NCBI GenBank assembly: GCA_946627685.1
Contig: CAMOVV010000023.1
Span: 1 to 9,573, forward strand
Direction: 5' to 3'
From: an uncultured Bacteroidales bacterium
Lineage (GTDB): Bacteria; Bacteroidota; Bacteroidia; Bacteroidales; UBA932
Length of the DNA: 9,573 nucleotides
The translations under genes and the position numbers were made by a program. Positions 6,360 to 9,573 of this stretch are shown piece by piece (position 1 is the first letter of the stretch; every line of letters starts with the position of its first letter). Below the pieces are notes generated by a model, which was not told the origin of the DNA, searched no databases, and saw nothing but the letters and a program-made list of their open reading frames with translations.

Positions 6360-7366
6360 AAAAGTTAGTCAAATATATTCTTGCGGGCGTTCTCTCTGTC
6401 GGGTTTTTGCTTTGCCCCGGCAGGGAGGATGTCCATGCGCAGATACCCGTGACCGATGCGGCATCTATCGCGGAGAGGGCTACGCAGTTCGGGCAGCAGG
6501 TACTCCAGTGGTTTGAGGAAAACCAGAACGCCTGGGAAGGCCTCATGCATCAGGAGAAGCAGACTGCATGGCTCGACCAGATCTGCGGCGAGGGAGCCGT
6601 GAAGAAACTCACCGAGTATATCCGTAATTCAGAGGAGATGCTTTATATGGTTGAGTCTGTGAACTCCACCTTGGAGTCTTATTCCACCTATTTGAAGTAT
6701 ATCGGTGAGAATATGAGTGACCTTGATCCGTCAGTGACAGCGCAGATGATGCGCCGGACCGGTTATCTTGTTGACAACGTGTCAAGGTCTTATAAGAGGG
6801 CGCAGGAGATATTGGGTGACAAGAGTCTTGATTATTATCAGAAGAAACAGCAGCTTGCTCAGGAGGCTGCGGCGGCCGCTGCGGCGGCCGATAGGCTTAA
6901 GAGAGAGACCACGAGCGTTTTTGATTCTGTCAACGAGACCCGTTCCATGACGGCATCTATGCTTGCCCTTAGTGGGGCCGCTACGCCTGAGAACATAAGG
7001 AAAGCGATGTCTTTCTATGGCACATATGGAATGAGCCCCGGCGCAAAGGATTACAATGCTTTCTTCGGAGATGGTTCCGGGGAACTTGTCGAGGTTAAGG
7101 AAGGAACAATCTCTGCAAGGGATGTTCTCGAAAGTTCGGATTTATCGAAGCTGCGGTCTGGATATGGCAATGTGTTTTATATCATATCTATTCTTCTTGC
7201 ATTACTGATGGCAGGTTTGTCTGTCATCGTCCTTATCAAGTGGAATCGTGGTGAGTATGGTGCCGGAGATTATGGCGAGAGGGGTTTCTTTTCTATTATG
7301 ATTGCAATCATTGTCGCTTCGTTCATTTTGTCAATTCTTTCTGCTTACGTGGGGACTAAGTTATGA
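6356..7366 (+). CDS. traI: TraI-like conjugative transfer protein with two C-terminal membrane helices
   Basis: The 336-aa product starts with a signal peptide (KKLVKYILAGVLSVGFLLC) and a likely cleavage after VHA (28). The mature N-terminus QIPVTDAASIAERATQFGQQVLQW resembles VirB5/TraI (DUF4141-like) starts. Residues 30-200 look largely helical, as in VirB5 pilus-tip proteins, and include an eight-alanine run (171-178). Unlike the roughly 200-residue TraI of CTnDOT as I recall it, this protein continues into two transmembrane helices, at 272-295 and 311-333, separated by a short charged, glycine-rich loop (KWNRGEYGAGDYGERG). It would thus be periplasmic with a membrane anchor. It overlaps traG and traJ by four bases each. 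Assignment to TraI rests on position, the signal peptide and the N-terminal motif. Confidence 0.7.
   Translation: MKKLVKYILAGVLSVGFLLCPGREDVHAQIPVTDAASIAERATQFGQQVLQWFEENQNAWEGLMHQEKQTAWLDQICGEGAVKKLTEYIRNSEEMLYMVESVNSTLESYSTYLKYIGENMSDLDPSVTAQMMRRTGYLVDNVSRSYKRAQEILGDKSLDYYQKKQQLAQEAAAAAAAADRLKRETTSVFDSVNETRSMTASMLALSGAATPENIRKAMSFYGTYGMSPGAKDYNAFFGDGSGELVEVKEGTISARDVLESSDLSKLRSGYGNVFYIISILLALLMAGLSVIVLIKWNRGEYGAGDYGERGFFSIMIAIIVASFILSILSAYVGTKL
6866..6889 (+). repeat. Perfect 12-bp tandem duplication encoding eight alanines
   Basis: The unit GCTGCGGCGGCC occurs twice back to back and encodes AAAAAAAA (residues 171-178 of the TraI-like protein). Being in frame and made of whole codons, it could expand or contract without frameshift. 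It lies in a helical, Q/E/K-rich region, so it probably lengthens a coiled segment. Confidence 0.85.
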
Positions 7367-8439
7367 TGATACTCAGTTCAAATTCCGTTATCAACACCCT
7401 TGACGGTCTTAGGGGAGCTGTGGTGGCAAGTAAGCTTGCCGCTTTCTCGGCTCTCGCGGCGACTCTTGCCGCGGTCTTTGCCGGTATCGTTCTTTTGCGT
7501 CTTGCGCATGACTACGTGTCCGGACAGGGCCTTACGTTCTGGGAGCTCGTAAGACCGTTTGTGCTTTTCCTCCTGGTGGCTCGGTTCAATACTTTTGTCG
7601 CGGATCCTCTTCACAGGGTTGTGAATATCTTTTCTGCCGGTATTGAGAGACAGGCTGACAAGGGCTTTGGCGATTACGCCGGGAAAGTGTCAACGTTCTT
7701 GGCGAATTCAATTTCCCAGACAAAAACGGAAGTGGGAAGGCATCTGGGTGGCGGTTCTACTTCTTCCGCGTCTCAGGCTGACGGGGTTTCTGGTAGTTCC
7801 AATAGCTCCGGTTCTTCAATCGGTCAGTGGTTTAGTGATAGGGCAAGAGACGTTGGAAATTATGCGCTTGAAAAGGTTAAGGCTTTCTTTGATTGGATAG
7901 GTAGGGGTGTAGCGGATTTCGTTACGACGATATCTAATATGTGCGGCTTTGGTCTTAATTCATCGGATATCGAGCAACATCCTTTTTTGATGATATTGGG
8001 CCTTTTGTTGACAGGTGCAATGAAACTTGTCCTTTTTGCACAGCAGTGTCAGTGTTATGTGCTCCTAACCATACTGACTCTTCTTGGTCCTTTTGCCTTT
8101 GCTTTGTCTATTTTCCAGCCGTACAGGACTTCTGCAACCTCCTGGATTGCAAGATATATTTCCATTTCTCTCTGGATTCCGATAGGGCAGATAGTGATGT
8201 TTGTTTCATATAAACTTCTCGACATGGTGGCTGGCATGGAGTTGTCTGCCGGTGCAACGGAACCGCTTCTTACGGTTTGTGCAATCATTGTCTCCATAAT
8301 GTGTATCAGGCAGGTACCTACGATGACCAGTTACGTTGTTGAGTCAGCAGGCAGCGGCGGGGCAGAGAACGGAACGGGTATCGGTGATGGCATGAATGCG
8401 CTGAAGGCTGCTGGAGCAAAGGCGCTTGGTAGAAGGTAG
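7363..8439 (+). CDS. traJ: Conjugative transfer protein TraJ (VirB6/TrbL-like polytopic membrane protein)
   Basis: The 358-aa product has about six membrane segments: near 26-48, 61-78, 207-226, 230-252, 262-285 and 300-317. The stretch LTLLGPFAFALSIFQPYRTS followed by WIARYISISLWIPIGQI (239-277) is characteristic of Bacteroidota TraJ. Between the second and third helices lies a long hydrophilic part that includes a Ser/Gly-rich linker (129-153), probably periplasmic. VirB6-type proteins form part of the inner-membrane channel through which DNA passes. The start overlaps the traI stop as ATGATG, and either of the two adjacent ATGs (7363 or 7366) could serve. The second half of traI and this gene are visibly richer in T and A than traG. 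Confidence 0.88.
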   Translation: MMILSSNSVINTLDGLRGAVVASKLAAFSALAATLAAVFAGIVLLRLAHDYVSGQGLTFWELVRPFVLFLLVARFNTFVADPLHRVVNIFSAGIERQADKGFGDYAGKVSTFLANSISQTKTEVGRHLGGGSTSSASQADGVSGSSNSSGSSIGQWFSDRARDVGNYALEKVKAFFDWIGRGVADFVTTISNMCGFGLNSSDIEQHPFLMILGLLLTGAMKLVLFAQQCQCYVLLTILTLLGPFAFALSIFQPYRTSATSWIARYISISLWIPIGQIVMFVSYKLLDMVAGMELSAGATEPLLTVCAIIVSIMCIRQVPTMTSYVVESAGSGGAENGTGIGDGMNALKAAGAKALGRR

Positions 8440-8464
8440 TTATTGATTTAAAGAGTTTTGATAT

Positions 8465-9103
8465 ATGGGTAGTTTCAATAATCTTGTAGGTTACTTCGGT
8501 ACGATTGAGCAGTCTTTCCGGAAGCTCCGTTTCTTCACTATCGCCGCTTATGGCATAGCTGCCGTGGTGGCTATCGGCTCACTTGTGTATGCGTCGCTTT
8601 ACGTTGCATCACACAATGACAATATCTATGTCGTGGATAACTCCAGCGGTGTAGCCCTGGCGGCCACCAAGGGCTCCGAGGTGGACCGTCCGCATGAGGT
8701 GGAACTTCATTTGACGGAGTTTCATCGTCTGATGTTCAATTTGCCGCCGTCACGGGCTGCTATTGATATTCAGATGGAATCGGCCTATAATCTTTGTGAC
8801 CGTTCGGCATTTGAGTATTACAACAACCTTGATGAAGCGGGGTTCTATCAGAAGCTCGAAGAGGCTAACGCCGTCCAGTGGCTCGTGATGGATTCCCTGA
8901 AAATAGATATGAATTCATATCCATATAAGGAAATGTACTTCGGTAAGAAGTATATCCAGCGCCAGAGCCGTATCACGAAATTTGATTTCGTGTCAACCGG
9001 GCAGGTGGTTGATGTCGGACGTTCATCATCTAACCCTCATGGGCTTCTCCTTGAGAAGTTCCGTGTTATCAAGGACGAAAGGATGGAATCAATATCGCGT
9101 TAG
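8465..9103 (+). CDS. traK: Conjugative transfer protein TraK (VirB8-like)
   Basis: The 212-aa product has a short cytoplasmic N-terminus (NNLVGYFGTIEQSFRKLRFF), one membrane helix at about 25-47, and a periplasmic domain of about 160 residues. This is the VirB8 layout. The helix-rich segment EVELHLTEFHRLMFNLPPSRAAIDIQME (78-105) and the later FDFVSTGQVVDVG beta segment are typical of Bacteroidota TraK proteins. VirB8 proteins are assembly hubs that contact the VirB10-like core and the pilus proteins. It lies 25 bp after traJ, the widest junction in the second half of the operon, and 4 bp before the traL start. Length and position both fit. Confidence 0.9.
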   Translation: MGSFNNLVGYFGTIEQSFRKLRFFTIAAYGIAAVVAIGSLVYASLYVASHNDNIYVVDNSSGVALAATKGSEVDRPHEVELHLTEFHRLMFNLPPSRAAIDIQMESAYNLCDRSAFEYYNNLDEAGFYQKLEEANAVQWLVMDSLKIDMNSYPYKEMYFGKKYIQRQSRITKFDFVSTGQVVDVGRSSSNPHGLLLEKFRVIKDERMESISR

Positions 9104-9107
9104 TGCT

Positions 9108-9257
9108 ATGTTTGACAAGTTAATGGAATTCTTCGGAAAGCTGGACTCCGATAAGGACAGGCTTTTCCCTAATATAGCCCGGTTCTTGGGCTGGCTCTGT
9201 ATCGCGTTTGCGATTGTCTTTGCTATTATCACTTACAAGCAGTTCATGTCGATGTAA
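9108..9257 (+). CDS. traL: Short TraL-like single-helix membrane protein
   Basis: The ATG at 9108 follows the traK stop by 4 bp and gives 49 aa. The protein has a charged N-terminus (MFDKLMEFFGKLDSDKDR) and one membrane helix at about 24-42 (ARFLGWLCIAFAIVFAIITY). It lies exactly where traL (DUF3989) sits between traK and traM. It is about half the usual length of TraL as I recall it, but it ends cleanly with a stop 19 bp before traM and shows no sign of a frameshift. A longer frame starting at 8982 only reads over traK in another phase. The name rests mostly on position and topology. Confidence 0.7.
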   Translation: MFDKLMEFFGKLDSDKDRLFPNIARFLGWLCIAFAIVFAIITYKQFMSM

Positions 9258-9264
9258 TCAAAAA

Positions 9265-9269
9265 GGAGG
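9265..9269 (+). promoter_or_regulatory. Strong Shine-Dalgarno site ahead of traM
   Basis: GGAGG within AAAAGGAGGA lies 7 bases before the traM ATG at 9277. It is the strongest ribosome-binding sequence I see in the window; most other starts rely on overlap or A/T-rich leaders. It fixes the traM start and may raise its yield relative to traL. Confidence 0.75.
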
Positions 9270-9276
9270 AATTGTT

Positions 9277-9573
9277 ATGGCTTTACAGTTGGACGATAAA
9301 CGGAAGAAGACGGTCATTGTTTTGGCCGTGATACTCGGTCTGTCACTCTTTCTTTTGTTCCTTGTATGGATGATGACTTCATCCAATGGACAGAAGGAGG
9401 CGGCTTCCGCCGACAGCGGGAATGTCATTTCCGAGGTCCCGGATGGAGAAGGAACGGAAAGGGCTTCCTCGAAGGAGATTATCTACAAGTCCCAGCGTGA
9501 GAACAGTTCCGCTATCGAGGACTACTGGGCCGCTCTGGAAGGAAGGGCCGTGGAGGAGGAGAGCGTCGATGAC
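9277..9573 (+). CDS. traM: Conjugative transfer protein TraM (VirB10-like), N-terminal part
   Basis: The frame starts at ATG 9277 and is open for 99 codons to the right edge, so the conserved C-terminal VirB10 domain is not visible. The N-terminus is short and basic (MALQLDDKRKKT), followed by one membrane helix at about 13-33 (VIVLAVILGLSLFLLFLVWMM). A low-complexity acidic/Ser region then begins the periplasmic linker. Such an arrangement, directly after traK and traL, matches TraM/VirB10 proteins, which span from the inner membrane to the outer-membrane core and gate the channel. Confidence comes from topology and order, since the diagnostic domain lies outside the window. Confidence 0.8.
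   Translation, partial: MALQLDDKRKKTVIVLAVILGLSLFLLFLVWMMTSSNGQKEAASADSGNVISEVPDGEGTERASSKEIIYKSQRENSSAIEDYWAALEGRAVEEESVDD

Noticed and set aside
8982..9257. Longer 91-codon version of TraL
   Set aside because: The extra 42 codons lie over traK in another phase and read as unnatural sequence; the start at 9108 fits the operon spacing.

Overview
This window looks like part of an integrative conjugative element (or a conjugative plasmid) of a Bacteroidota bacterium, most likely a gut Bacteroidales. Three things point there. The rightward genes follow the CTnDOT-type order traE-traF-traG-traI-traJ-traK-traL-traM. The one clear promoter has the Bacteroides form TTTG-N18-TAnnTTTG instead of a sigma70 form. 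Most starts lack a strong Shine-Dalgarno sequence. GC content is moderate to fairly high, highest in the middle of the tra block. I did no database search; family names come from recognition of motifs, topology and gene order.

Layout. Positions 1-1307 hold four leftward genes: two small overlapping unknown genes (82 and 81 aa), a 110-aa cysteine-containing unknown, and the N-terminal 146 residues of a protein that resembles phage-type single-strand annealing/Rad52-like proteins. The last of these runs off the left edge. Positions 1308-1642 are a divergent non-coding region. It holds a 94-nt imperfect palindrome, a purine-rich tract, AT-rich inverted and direct repeats, and a Bacteroides promoter firing rightward.

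Positions 1643-9573 are one long rightward block that reads as the transfer operon. It starts with a 95-aa unknown, then a 379-aa membrane-anchored acidic protein in the place where traD sits in CTnDOT-like elements. These are followed by TraE (VirB2-like), TraF (VirB3-like), TraG (VirB4 ATPase), a TraI-like secreted/membrane protein with a two-helix C-terminal extension, TraJ (VirB6-like), TraK (VirB8-like), a very short TraL, and the start of TraM (VirB10-like), cut by the right edge. Gene junctions are tight, with ATGA overlaps at traG/traI and traI/traJ.

Together the rightward genes would build the inner-membrane and periplasmic part of a mating-pair type IV secretion system. The TraG ATPase would power it, TraE would supply the pilin-like subunit, and TraF, TraJ, TraK, TraL and TraM would form the channel. 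The leftward set looks like an accessory module (recombination plus unknown small proteins), of the kind that often helps an element establish itself in a new host. The most unusual parts are the long palindrome at the divergence point, the unknown 95-aa and 379-aa proteins that open the operon, and the extended TraI-like protein.
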